Shown: positions 1 through 8,423 of the stretch, piece after piece
How positions within the stretch are numbered: position 1 is the stretch's first letter
Layout of the letters: every line of letters begins with the position of its first letter
DNA from: RGIG3002 sp964449325
GTDB taxonomy: Bacteria > Bacillota > Clostridia > Lachnospirales > Lachnospiraceae
Direction: 5' to 3'
NCBI GenBank assembly: GCA_964449325.1
Contig: CAYUYJ010000015.1
Span: forward strand, 1-64,000
Length of the DNA stretch: 64,000 nucleotides
Translations under genes and position numbers: made by a program
Notes under the pieces: model-generated
The model's database searches: none
Seen by the model: only the letters and a program-made list of their open reading frames with translations
What the model was told of the DNA's origin: nothing

Positions 1-25
1 CGGGGTTCGAATCCCCGATGTCTCA
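1..25 (+). tRNA. 3' end of a tRNA gene (cut by window edge)
   Basis: The first 17 bases form a T arm: a CGGGG/CCCCG stem closing a TTCGAAT loop. Seven acceptor-strand bases (ATGTCTC) and a discriminator A follow. No CCA is encoded. The anticodon lies outside the window, so the amino acid cannot be named. A terminator follows within a few bases, so this is the last gene of its transcript. Confidence 0.85.
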
Positions 26-30
26 TTAAT

Positions 31-69
31 AAAACAGTCATATTGCAGAGCAATATGGCTGTTTTGTTT
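31..69 (+). terminator. Intrinsic terminator after the tRNA
   Basis: A long inverted repeat (AAAACAGTCATATTG paired with CAATATGGCTGTTTT, loop CAGAG, one G-T pair) runs into a T-rich tail. It ends the tRNA transcript, and its outer A/T arms could also work on the opposite strand. Confidence 0.85.
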
Positions 70-73
70 AGGT

Positions 74-877
74 AGCATTAGTGAATTAACGAAAGCTGAG
101 ATAGACGGAATTGAACTGGAGATAATGATACGGGGAAATGATAGGAACAATCCGGTTCTGATATTTGTTCATGGCGGACCTTGTTGTTCTGAAATTCCAT
201 ATGTAAGAAAGTATCAGGGAAATTTAGAAACGAATTTTACCATAGTACATTATGATCAGCGTGGAAGCGGAAAATCATATGAGTTCGGAGGAGATTATTC
301 AACGGTTACTGCCACTACTCATACCAATGATTTAATTGCACTGACAGAATACATGACAGGATACTTGGGGAAGAAACAAGTGATTCTTATAGTACATTCT
401 TATGGAACATATATTGCCACAATGGCTGCGGCACAGAGACCGGATTTGTATCAAGCATACATAGGAATTGGGCAGATGTCAAATACAATTGAAAGTGAAT
501 GGAGTAGCTTGCAAAAATGCATTACAGCAGCTGAAAATGTTGGAAATGAAAAGGATGTTGAGTATCTAAAAAGTTTAGAAAAAGTTATATCGGATGGCGA
601 GAGTATTACACCACGAAGTTATGTGAGAAAATATGGTTTTGCAGCAAGGAAAATAGATGATAATGGTGATTATTTAAAAGGCTTTTTGGTTGGAACAGAA
701 TATAATTTACTTGACGCAATTCGGCTCTATGCAGTTACAATGAAATATCAGGACAAGTTAATCATGGAAGCATTGGATAATCCTATTACTGACATAGTAA
801 CAGAAATCAATATACCTGTTTACTTTGTGATGGGTAAGTATGATGAAATGACATCTCCGGAGACAGCAGAGAACTAA
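74..877 (+). pseudogene. Truncated alpha/beta-hydrolase (S33 proline-iminopeptidase-like) remnant
   Basis: The reading frame encodes the core of an alpha/beta hydrolase. It has an HGGP oxyanion motif, a DQRGSGKS stretch and a nucleophile elbow HSYGT. The homologous-looking frame (SISELTKAEIDGIELEI) continues upstream of the ATG at 125 with no start codon or ribosome site, and it runs back toward the tRNA terminator. Family members normally carry an extra N-terminal membrane part and, after the MGKYDEMTSPE region, a catalytic-His segment. Here the frame stops a few residues after that point, so the catalytic His segment is missing. I read it as a gene eroded at both ends next to a tRNA. It could still be translated from 125, but as an incomplete enzyme. 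Confidence 0.6.
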
Positions 878-1064
878 TCAATGGATGAATGATACCTTTC
901 GTAATTAGACATATACACTGCCTAATTTACGGAGGAGTGGATGATAGCGGATAGTGACAGAAAAGAAAAAGGAAACAGAAAAAATAGAGCAAATATAATA
1001 AAATTTCTAATAATATATTCCCCAAAAGCAAAAAGTGTGATAGCATATATATTAGTATTCGTGT

Positions 1065-1093
1065 TTGACAATGAATCAAAAAAATGATAGGTA
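1065..1093 (+). promoter_or_regulatory. Candidate promoter for the CheY-like gene
   Basis: A perfect TTGACA (1065-1070) is followed after 17 bases by TAGGTA (1088-1093), a weak -10. It lies about 40 bases before the start codon in an otherwise AT-rich 256-base gap with no gene. Confidence 0.4.
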
Positions 1094-1133
1094 ACTGATA
1101 ACGATAGACTGATGTGAAAGATGGTAGTTAATT

Positions 1134-1496
1134 ATGGCACGTGTATTTATAGTAGATGATGCTGCTTTTTTGCGAATGACAATAAGAAAAATGTTGGAAG
1201 CTCATGGACATTCTATGGCGGGTGAAGCACAAAACGGAATAGAGGCTGTGGAAAGATATAAGGCTGTTAAACCGGATGTAGTTTTGCTTGATATTACGAT
1301 GCCCGAGATGGACGGTATAGAAGCTCTCAAGCAGATAAGGGAAATAGATCCGGGTGCAAAGGTTATTATTTGCTCCGCAGTCGGACAACAGATGCGGGTT
1401 GCGCAGGCAATACAGTATGGGGCGAAGGATTTTATAGTAAAACCCTTTGAAGAGGATCGTCTGATTGCGTCAATTGAGAAAGTTCTGAGTAAATAG
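1134..1496 (+). CDS. CheY-like single-domain response regulator
   Basis: The 120 residues form one complete receiver domain and nothing else. The acidic pair is D8-D9, the phospho-acceptor is D53 (in LLDITMPEMDG), the switch residues are S81 and F100, and the conserved lysine is K103 (in VKPF). With no output domain it should act by protein-protein contact, as CheY does, or as a phosphate sink. No kinase, motor or chemotaxis gene lies nearby, so its partner is unknown. The length and the MARVFIVDDA start resemble the chemotaxis CheY of Firmicutes, but a stand-alone receiver of another pathway is equally possible. A terminator follows directly, so it is a single-gene transcript. Confidence 0.9.
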   Translation: MARVFIVDDAAFLRMTIRKMLEAHGHSMAGEAQNGIEAVERYKAVKPDVVLLDITMPEMDGIEALKQIREIDPGAKVIICSAVGQQMRVAQAIQYGAKDFIVKPFEEDRLIASIEKVLSK

Positions 1497-1507
1497 AAAT
1501 AATATGG

Positions 1508-1543
1508 AAGACCTTGAAAGTATCGACTTTCAAGGTCTTTTGA
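1508..1543 (+). terminator. Intrinsic terminator after the receiver gene
   Basis: A perfect 13-bp stem (AAGACCTTGAAAG / CTTTCAAGGTCTT) with a 6-base loop is followed by TTT. It separates the receiver gene from ogt. Confidence 0.85.
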
Positions 1544-1556
1544 TAAAAGGAGAAAG

Positions 1557-2033
1557 ATGAGACAGAAATGCTATTTTGAATCCCCTATAGGAACGTTATG
1601 TTTGGTAGAAGAAGAAAATTATATTGTGGGTTTATATCCGGAAGAGGATATGGGGAAGGATTCATCGTCGGAAACACCACTGCTAAAGTTGGCAAGACAG
1701 CAGTTACGGGAATACTTTGACGGTGAAAGAAGGGAATTTACTCTTCCGGTTCGGCTTGACGGAACGGAATTTCAGAAAAAAGTCTGGAAAGCTTTGCAGA
1801 CAATACCATATGGTGAAACCCGAAGTTATGGGGAAATTGCAAGACAGATTGGAAGTCCGAAGGCGGCAAGAGCCGTGGGCGGTGCCAACAATAAAAACCA
1901 TATTATTATTTTGATTCCCTGTCATCGTGTTGTCGGAGCGAACGGGGAATTGGTGGGATTTGGTTGTGGTCTGGATGTGAAGGAGTATTTATTAAATCTG
2001 GAAAAAGGTAACATTGTGAAAGGAATGAAATGA
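1557..2033 (+). CDS. ogt: Methylated-DNA--protein-cysteine methyltransferase
   Basis: This suicide repair protein transfers the methyl group of O6-methylguanine to its own cysteine. The 158 residues match the short Ogt form without an Ada regulatory half. The helix-turn-helix is around residues 75-110 (IPYGETRSYGEIA), and the active site PCHRV carries acceptor C122. The usual NP before that site is replaced by NH (N114-H115). The C-terminal GFGCGLDVKEYLL segment is typical. An AAAGGAG ribosome site precedes the ATG. The acetyltransferase starts 3 bases after its stop, so the two are probably co-transcribed. Confidence 0.93.
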   Translation: MRQKCYFESPIGTLCLVEEENYIVGLYPEEDMGKDSSSETPLLKLARQQLREYFDGERREFTLPVRLDGTEFQKKVWKALQTIPYGETRSYGEIARQIGSPKAARAVGGANNKNHIIILIPCHRVVGANGELVGFGCGLDVKEYLLNLEKGNIVKGMK

Positions 2034-2036
2034 AGT

Positions 2037-2579
2037 ATGAAATATTATGAGAAAATACCGGGGAGACATATTTATTTATCTCCCATGAATGAAGAAGATG
2101 CAGGCACTTATGCTAAATGGATGAATGACAAAGAGATTACGGATAATTTGGGAAGTTCTACAATGGTTTTTTCAGAGGATGCAGAGCGGAGTTGGATAGA
2201 GGATAATTCGGGCGAGTATCAGTTTGCTATTGTTGAGAGGGAAAGTGACAGGCTTATAGGAAATTGTGGTATTCATCAGGTTAGTCATACTTTTCAGCGT
2301 GCAGAATTGGGTATTTTTATTGGTGAAGAGACAGACCGCGGAAAGGGATATGGAAAGGAAGTCCTGTCCCTGCTTTTGAAGTTTTGTTTTGATACATTAA
2401 ATCTGCATAATGTGATGTTACAGGTTTTTTCTTTTAATGAACGCGCTATTCACACTTATGAAAGGGTGGGATTTAAGGAAATCGGAAGAAGGCGGGAAGC
2501 ATATTTTGCCAAGGGAAGATTTTGGGATGAAGTCTATATGGATATATTGCGGGATGAATTCACGGGAGACTTTCTGTAA
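2037..2579 (+). CDS. GNAT-family N-acetyltransferase (RimJ/RimL-like)
   Basis: At 180 residues, this has the layout of the Acetyltransf_3 branch of GNAT enzymes, which acetylate protein N-termini or small amines from acetyl-CoA. The acetyl-CoA pyrophosphate loop is RGKGYG (residues 101-106). The C-terminal strand-helix with NERAIHTYERVGFKEIGRRREA is the common GNAT motif B. The substrate cannot be predicted. It follows ogt with almost no gap, and its end opens a 247-base intergenic region. Confidence 0.88.
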   Translation: MKYYEKIPGRHIYLSPMNEEDAGTYAKWMNDKEITDNLGSSTMVFSEDAERSWIEDNSGEYQFAIVERESDRLIGNCGIHQVSHTFQRAELGIFIGEETDRGKGYGKEVLSLLLKFCFDTLNLHNVMLQVFSFNERAIHTYERVGFKEIGRRREAYFAKGRFWDEVYMDILRDEFTGDFL

Positions 2580-2740
2580 AGATTAGCAGTATTTGTGCCA
2601 GGTTTTTCAGAAGAAGAGATTTTTCATAATTTTAACGACATCTTTATTTGAGGTTTTGATAGAGAAATCCCATACTGTTAGGTGGAGAATTGTATATTTT
2701 CGATATTTTTCTGTTTTATATCAGCCTACTTTTATGATAC

Positions 2741-2813
2741 TATAATTTTGAGGAACAGGGAGTAAAAGAAACGGCTTTTACTTCCCTCTGATTTAGTTTG
2801 CGCAATGTGCGCA
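2741..2813 (+). promoter_or_regulatory. Candidate -10 and two inverted repeats before the HD gene
   Basis: A perfect TATAAT (2741-2746) lacks a clear -35 partner. Downstream, AGTAAAAG pairs with CTTTTACT (about 2757-2787) without a T-run. A second dyad TGCGCA-ATG-TGCGCA (2799-2813) sits just before the GAGGAG ribosome site of the HD gene. The rest of 2580-2826 shows nothing recognisable. Confidence 0.35.
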
Positions 2814-2826
2814 TAGAGGAGCCGAA

Positions 2827-3363
2827 GTGAACAGGAATAAAAGAGCAGAAAAATATAAAAAATTCTTCGATAAACAACGGGAAATACATAGACTGATAAG
2901 AGAAAACGGTAGTGATATTCTGCATTCTGAAAATTTCAAAAAAAGTAATGATTTCATACAACATGGAACCATGTCTGTAAATCGTCATAGCCTGAATGTG
3001 GCAAAATACAGTATTGCCCTAAGCAAAAAGCTGGGAATTGTCTGTAGTCAGAGAGACTTGGTGCGTGGCGCTCTTTTGCATGATTATTTTCTTTATGACT
3101 GGCATGACAAGCAACGGGAAAACTATAAACGGTTGCATGGATTCTTTCATCCCGGTATTGCATTAAAAAATGCGGAGTCGGAATATAGGTTGACAGAAAG
3201 GCAAAGGGACATTATACAGAGGCATATGTGGCCCTTAACACCGATACCGCCAAGATGTCGGGAAGCATGGATCGTAACGGCGGCAGACAAATATTGTTCT
3301 TTTATGGAAACGATAAGGCTTCATAGAGGGCACAGTAGGCGACAGAACAGAAGGAGCAGGTAA
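2827..3363 (+). CDS. HD-domain phosphohydrolase
   Basis: The 178-residue protein carries an HD metal-binding domain: H54, the H85-D86 pair (in GALLHDYFLYDW), H133 and D154 (in TAADKY). This is the layout of small HD hydrolases acting on nucleotides or phosphates; the substrate is unknown. It begins with GTG, supported by GAGGAG just upstream. The C-terminus after residue 165 is short and very basic. The decarboxylase begins at the base after its stop, so the two are translationally linked. Confidence 0.75.
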   Translation: MNRNKRAEKYKKFFDKQREIHRLIRENGSDILHSENFKKSNDFIQHGTMSVNRHSLNVAKYSIALSKKLGIVCSQRDLVRGALLHDYFLYDWHDKQRENYKRLHGFFHPGIALKNAESEYRLTERQRDIIQRHMWPLTPIPPRCREAWIVTAADKYCSFMETIRLHRGHSRRQNRRSR

Positions 3364-4845
3364 GTGGGCAGGCTGTATGATAAACTTACAGAATATGAAA
3401 AATCAGATTTTTATGCATACCATATGCCGGGACATAAACGGAATATGACGGGCAGACCGTTTGAAGAATTTTACGGTTTGGATATTACGGAAATAGATGG
3501 TTTTGATAATCTTCATCAACCGGAAGAAATTTTGTTTGAGGTAGAAAAAAGAGCCAATCGGATGTATGGGGCGGATGAAACGTTTCTTTTGGTTAATGGC
3601 AGTACTTGTGGAATTTTAAGTGCAATTTCTGCTACAACAAGACACGGCGGGAAAATATTAATTGCGAGGAACTGCCATAAGTCCGTTTATCACGCAGCAT
3701 ATCTTAGAAATCTTGAAATTCAGTATGTATATCCCGAAAGTTCTGAGCAATTTGGAATTGCATTTGGACTGGAGCCGGGGAAGGTGGAGGAAAAGCTTGC
3801 TAAGGATAGTGGCATTTCGGCGGTAGTTGTTACAAGTCCTACCTATGAAGGGGTGATTTCCGATATAGAGGGAATTGCAAAAATTGTGCATCAGTATGGG
3901 ATACCTCTTATTGTGGACGAGGCTCACGGGGCACATTTGGGCTTTTCGAAGGGTTTTCCCGAAAATGCCGTTCGCGCAGGAGCGGATTTGGTAATTCACA
4001 GTCTTCATAAAACACTTCCGTCACCTACACAGACAGCGCTTTTGCATGTGACGGGAAACCGGGTGGACAGAGAACGGTTGAAGCGGTTTCTGGGTATTTA
4101 TCAAAGCAGTAGTCCTTCCTATCCGCTTATGGCAGGCATAGAGTTGTGTCTGGACATTGTGGAAAAAGAAGGAAAAGGACTTTTTGCAAGAATGCTTTAC
4201 AATTGGAATGAAATGCAAAAGCGGCTGTGTGGATGTAAGGCGCTTAAGATTCTTCACGAAGAGGATGTCCTTTCGGCAGGTATGAAAGCTTTTGATGTGG
4301 GAAAACTGGTAATATCCACCGTAGGGACGAATTGGAGCGGAAAAAAGCTGTATGAGGAACTTTTACAAAAATATCATCTGCAGCTTGAGATGTCGGCGGA
4401 TACGTATGTGCTTGCCATGTTTACGCTTATGGATACAGAGGAGGGCTTCAAACGGTTAACGGAGGCGCTGTCGGAACTGGATAAGCGGATTCCGGAAGAG
4501 AAACTTTCCCGGATAGAAAACGGACATATAAAAAGTGGGAAGGAGATTTCGGAACAAACTGTCACAGGTACATTCCGGCTAAAAACAGGCTGCCGAATCG
4601 CAGAGGCGCTGGATGCGGAAAAAGAGTGGCTTCCTGTAAGTATTTGCGAAGGCAGAACGGCTGCAGGCTTTATCAATTTGTATCCCCCCGGAATTCCGGC
4701 TGTAGTACCGGGAGAAGTTTACAGTGAAGAAGCAATTTCGAATATAAAGAACTGGTGTAAGAAAAAACTATCGGTACAGGGAATCAATTCCGAAATGGAA
4801 GTACCTGTGATTGCAGAGCGAGAGGAGAATATGAAAAATGCGTAA
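3364..4845 (+). CDS. Orn/Lys/Arg decarboxylase family protein (YaaO-like)
   Basis: A fold-type I PLP enzyme of 493 residues. The N-terminal DFYAYHMPGHKRN motif is typical of the Orn/Lys/Arg decarboxylase major domain. PLP contacts are D185 and H188 (in VDEAHGAH), and the Schiff-base lysine is K216 (in HSLHKT). A C-terminal domain with NLYPPGIPAVVPGE follows. In Bacillus the homologue yaaO sits at the head of the same yaaR-holB-yaaT cluster, so position agrees with homology. The substrate is not settled; the second paralogue at 29003 sits in the polyamine operon and is the better arginine decarboxylase candidate. The start is GTG, abutting the HD gene, and the end overlaps pyk by 8 bases. Confidence 0.87.
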   Translation: MGRLYDKLTEYEKSDFYAYHMPGHKRNMTGRPFEEFYGLDITEIDGFDNLHQPEEILFEVEKRANRMYGADETFLLVNGSTCGILSAISATTRHGGKILIARNCHKSVYHAAYLRNLEIQYVYPESSEQFGIAFGLEPGKVEEKLAKDSGISAVVVTSPTYEGVISDIEGIAKIVHQYGIPLIVDEAHGAHLGFSKGFPENAVRAGADLVIHSLHKTLPSPTQTALLHVTGNRVDRERLKRFLGIYQSSSPSYPLMAGIELCLDIVEKEGKGLFARMLYNWNEMQKRLCGCKALKILHEEDVLSAGMKAFDVGKLVISTVGTNWSGKKLYEELLQKYHLQLEMSADTYVLAMFTLMDTEEGFKRLTEALSELDKRIPEEKLSRIENGHIKSGKEISEQTVTGTFRLKTGCRIAEALDAEKEWLPVSICEGRTAAGFINLYPPGIPAVVPGEVYSEEAISNIKNWCKKKLSVQGINSEMEVPVIAEREENMKNA

Positions 4846-6253
4846 AACAAAAATTATTTGTACACTCGGACCGTCCAGTCAGAGTGAAGAAAAGTTGAGA
4901 GAGCTTATGCTGGCAGGCATGAATGTAGCGAGATTTAATTTCTCTCACGGAACTCATGAGGAGCAGAAGGCAAAGTTTGCCAACGTGTTGAAGGTAAGCG
5001 GAGAATTGCATCTTCCGATAGCAACACTTTTAGACACAAAAGGACCGGAAATCCGTTTGCGTGATATCGAAGGCGGAAAAACAGAACTGACAGCAGGACA
5101 GAAATTTACCCTAACTACAGAAGAAATCATGGGAAACAATGAGAGAGTCTCCATTACCTATAAAAATCTGGTAAATGATATTACAGAAGGCACTCATATT
5201 CTGATTGATGATGGTCTGATTGAAATGCAGGCGGATAAAATTGAAGGCACTGAAATTGTGTGTACCGTTATCAATGGCGGACCGATTTCCAACCATAAGG
5301 GTGTCAATGTGCCGGGGGCAGTGCTTTCCATGCCCTATATCAGTGAAGTGGACAGAAGCGATATTTTATTCGGTATCGAAATGGGCTTTGATTTTATTGC
5401 CTGTTCCTTTGCAAGAACAAAAGCAGATATTTTACAGGTAAGAGAAATTCTGGATGAGCATAACAGCAAAATGAAAATTATTGCCAAGATTGAAAATATG
5501 CAGGGCATTGAAAATTTGGAGGAAATCCTAAGCGTTTCTGACGGTATTATGGTAGCACGGGGAGATATGGGGGTGGAAATTCCTCTTGAGGATGTGCCGA
5601 TTTTGCAGAAGCGAATGATTAAAATGGCAGAGGCACAGGGAAAGCATGTTATTACGGCAACGCAGATGCTGGAGTCCATGATTAAGAATCCGAGACCCAC
5701 CAGAGCAGAGGCTACGGATATTGCCAATGCGATTTATGACGGTACCACCGCGATTATGCTTTCCGGAGAAAGTGCAGCAGGTGCTTATCCGGTAGAGGCG
5801 GTAAAAACCATGGCAAGAATTGCGGAACGTACCGAAAAGGATATTGATTATAAGGGACGTTTGAAGAAGAGAGAGTTGCCGGAAGGCGTAGATACCACAA
5901 CGGCGATTTCTTATGCGGCATGCTCTACAGCAATGGAATTAAAGGCGAAGGCAATTATCAGTGTCACTATGTCGGGATTTACGGGGGAAATGGTGTCTCG
6001 CTATAAAACAGATTGTCCGGTGTTGGGCTGTAGTGTGAATCCGAGAGTGTGCAGACAGTTGAATTTATGCTGGGGTATCACCCCACTTCTGATGCAGAGA
6101 GAGGAAACCGAGGAAGAATTGTTTGAGGAAGCTATCCGGGTTTGTAAAAAAGCAGGATACATTCAAAAGGGTGACCGTGTGGTACTGACCGCGGGAGTGC
6201 CTCTTGGTGTATCGGGAAGAACGAACATGATTCGGGTGATTGATGTAGAATAA
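4838..6253 (+). CDS. pyk: Pyruvate kinase
   Basis: It converts phosphoenolpyruvate and ADP to pyruvate and ATP in the cytoplasm. All signature segments are present: MRKTKIICTLGPSS at the start, the active-site lysine region IAKIENMQG, MVARGDMGVEIP, and ATQMLESMIKNPRPTRAE. At 471 residues it is the short form without the extra PEP-utiliser domain that Bacillus enzymes carry. The ATG lies inside the last codons of the decarboxylase (8-base overlap), and glpK follows 21 bases later, so it is embedded in an operon. Confidence 0.97.
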   Translation: MRKTKIICTLGPSSQSEEKLRELMLAGMNVARFNFSHGTHEEQKAKFANVLKVSGELHLPIATLLDTKGPEIRLRDIEGGKTELTAGQKFTLTTEEIMGNNERVSITYKNLVNDITEGTHILIDDGLIEMQADKIEGTEIVCTVINGGPISNHKGVNVPGAVLSMPYISEVDRSDILFGIEMGFDFIACSFARTKADILQVREILDEHNSKMKIIAKIENMQGIENLEEILSVSDGIMVARGDMGVEIPLEDVPILQKRMIKMAEAQGKHVITATQMLESMIKNPRPTRAEATDIANAIYDGTTAIMLSGESAAGAYPVEAVKTMARIAERTEKDIDYKGRLKKRELPEGVDTTTAISYAACSTAMELKAKAIISVTMSGFTGEMVSRYKTDCPVLGCSVNPRVCRQLNLCWGITPLLMQREETEEELFEEAIRVCKKAGYIQKGDRVVLTAGVPLGVSGRTNMIRVIDVE

Positions 6254-6274
6254 ACACAAAAAAGAAGGTATTCT

Positions 6275-7774
6275 ATGAAAAAATATGTAATGGCATTGGA
6301 TCAGGGAACTACAAGTTCAAGATGTATTCTTTTTGACAGAGCGGGGAAAATCTGCTCGCTGGCACAGAAGGAGTTTACGCAGATTTATCCGAAACCGGGC
6401 TGGGTAGAGCATAATCCTTTGGAAATATGGTCTTCCCAGTTAAGTGTTGCGGTGGAGGCGATGGGAAAAATCGGAGTGGATGCTTCCGAAATTGCTACTA
6501 TCGGCATCACAAACCAGAGGGAAACAACAATAGTGTGGGATAAGCATACGGGAAAACCGGTTTACAACGCCATTGTGTGGCAGTGCAGACGAACTGCAGA
6601 AATGGTAAAGGAACTGACAAAAAGTGGATTTGATAAAGTAATCAGGGAAAAGACCGGACTGATTCCCGATGCCTATTTCAGTGGGACAAAGGTGAAATGG
6701 ATTCTGGAAAATGTGGAGGGTGCGAAGGAAAAGGCAGAAGCAGGGGAGCTTTTGTTTGGCACCATTGATACATGGCTTATCTGGAATCTGACTAAGGGCA
6801 GGGTTTTTGTGACGGATTATACAAATGCCTCAAGAACTATGCTTTTTGATATTCACAAAAGGCAGTGGGATGACGAAATATTAAATGAGTTTGGTATTCC
6901 GAAATGTATGCTGCCGGAAGTAAAACCATCCAGTTGTTTTTACGGGGAAACAGACGAGACGGTAATCGGTGGGAGAATTCCCATTTCCGGAGCAGCCGGT
7001 GACCAGCAGGCAGCGTTGTTCGGACAGTGCTGCTTTGAAGAGGGGGAAGCCAAAAATACATATGGAACAGGTTGTTTCCTGCTGATGAATACGGGGAATA
7101 AGGCAATTACATCGAAGAACGGACTGCTTACCACGATTGCGGCAAGTACAGGGGATGAGGTCTGCTATGCGTTAGAGGGAAGTGTTTTCGTGGCAGGTGC
7201 GGCAATCCAATGGCTTCGGGATGAAATGGATATGCTGAAAAATTCGGCGCAGTCGGAAACCTATGCAAAGGCAGTGGACGATACTGACGGTGTTTATGTG
7301 GTTCCGGCATTTACCGGGCTGGGAGCGCCTTATTGGAATCCATATGCAAGAGGTATGATGGTGGGACTGACAAGAGGTACGAAAAAGGAGCATGTAATTC
7401 GTGCTACTTTGGAGTCACTTGCGTTCCAGACCATAGATGTACTCGAGGCGATGGAAAAAGATGCGGGTATTGCATTAAAGAGCTTGAAGGTGGACGGCGG
7501 TGCCAGTGCCAATGATTTTCTGATGCAGTTTCAGGCAGATATTTTGCAGGAGAAGGTGCTTCGACCGGACTGTATAGAGACAACGGCATTAGGTGCTGCA
7601 TATCTTGCGGGAATTGCAACAGGATTTTGGAAGGATAAAGAAGAAGTGCGGGAGAACTGGGCACTCTCCAATACATTTGTACCGCTTATGAGTAAAGAAA
7701 AAAAGACAGAGAAAGTAAAGGGGTGGAGACGTGCAGTACGCTGTGCGATCTGCTATACTGAAGAGGAAGAGTAA
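6275..7774 (+). CDS. glpK: Glycerol kinase
   Basis: An FGGY kinase of 499 residues that phosphorylates glycerol to sn-glycerol-3-phosphate. The first phosphate loop is DQGTTSSR near residue 9, and GAAGDQQAALFGQ and NTYGTGCF mark the C-terminal ATP domain. In several Firmicutes GlpK proteins an HPr-phosphorylated His sits in a YHFYG-like segment just before the PIAGVAGDQQ stretch. Here the matching stretch (ETDETVIGGRIP) has no His, so PTS activation looks unlikely. No glpF or glpD is adjacent. The C-terminal tail is unusually Cys/Glu rich. Confidence 0.95.
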   Translation: MKKYVMALDQGTTSSRCILFDRAGKICSLAQKEFTQIYPKPGWVEHNPLEIWSSQLSVAVEAMGKIGVDASEIATIGITNQRETTIVWDKHTGKPVYNAIVWQCRRTAEMVKELTKSGFDKVIREKTGLIPDAYFSGTKVKWILENVEGAKEKAEAGELLFGTIDTWLIWNLTKGRVFVTDYTNASRTMLFDIHKRQWDDEILNEFGIPKCMLPEVKPSSCFYGETDETVIGGRIPISGAAGDQQAALFGQCCFEEGEAKNTYGTGCFLLMNTGNKAITSKNGLLTTIAASTGDEVCYALEGSVFVAGAAIQWLRDEMDMLKNSAQSETYAKAVDDTDGVYVVPAFTGLGAPYWNPYARGMMVGLTRGTKKEHVIRATLESLAFQTIDVLEAMEKDAGIALKSLKVDGGASANDFLMQFQADILQEKVLRPDCIETTALGAAYLAGIATGFWKDKEEVRENWALSNTFVPLMSKEKKTEKVKGWRRAVRCAICYTEEEE

Positions 7775-8362
7775 TTGGGTAAGATTGTATATCTGATGGG
7801 CAAAAGTTCGACAGGAAAAGACACCATATTTAAAAAGCTTTTGGAAAATGACGAGATAAAATTACATACAATTGTCCCCTATACAACAAGACCGATTCGG
7901 GCAGGGGAAACCGAGGGTGTGGAGTATATTTTTACGGATGAGACCGGTTTTCAAAGGTTGAAGGAGGCAGGGAAGCTGATTGAGGATAGGGCATATGATA
8001 CCTGTCTTGGACTGTGGCGGTATTTCACGGTAAATGATGAGCAGTTGGATTTGGAGCATAAAAATTATATTATGATTGGGACATTGGAGTCCTACAATCA
8101 GACAAAGGACTTTTTCGGAGCGGAGAAGTTGTTGCCGGTGATGATAGAGTTGGATGACGGAATACGTCTGCAGCGGGCATTGAATAGGGAAAAAAAGCAG
8201 GAACAGCCAAAGTATCAGGAAATGTGCCGTCGATTTTTAGCAGATGCGGAAGATTTTTCCGAAGAAAAAATAAAAGAAGCCGGAATTTCAAAAAGATTTA
8301 TTAACAAGGATTTACAGCAGTGCCTGCATGATATTATGATATATTTAAGAGGGAATCTGTAA
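7775..8362 (+). CDS. Guanylate-kinase-like P-loop kinase
   Basis: The 195 residues begin with a P-loop GKSSTGKDT (residues 9-17), then the nucleotide-binding TTRPIRAGETEG-like segment typical of guanylate kinase. The GMP-binding part that follows (DTCLGLWRYFT) differs from the usual HGNYYGT pattern. Cellular Gmk is therefore likely elsewhere, and this may be a specialised paralogue. In Bacillus tmk occupies this slot ahead of yaaR. The start is TTG directly after the glpK stop, supported by AAGAGGAAGAG just upstream. Confidence 0.7.
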   Translation: MGKIVYLMGKSSTGKDTIFKKLLENDEIKLHTIVPYTTRPIRAGETEGVEYIFTDETGFQRLKEAGKLIEDRAYDTCLGLWRYFTVNDEQLDLEHKNYIMIGTLESYNQTKDFFGAEKLLPVMIELDDGIRLQRALNREKKQEQPKYQEMCRRFLADAEDFSEEKIKEAGISKRFINKDLQQCLHDIMIYLRGNL

Positions 8363-8423
8363 GAGCAGTTTTCTTGTGTTATAGGATAATGTGTGTCTGC
8401 CCCGCAGACAGATAGGAGCAATG

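Noticed and set aside
1..1133. Integrated element next to the tRNA
   Set aside because: No integrase, second attachment copy or phage gene is visible. Only a decayed hydrolase is present, so I report a possible scar but no mobile element.
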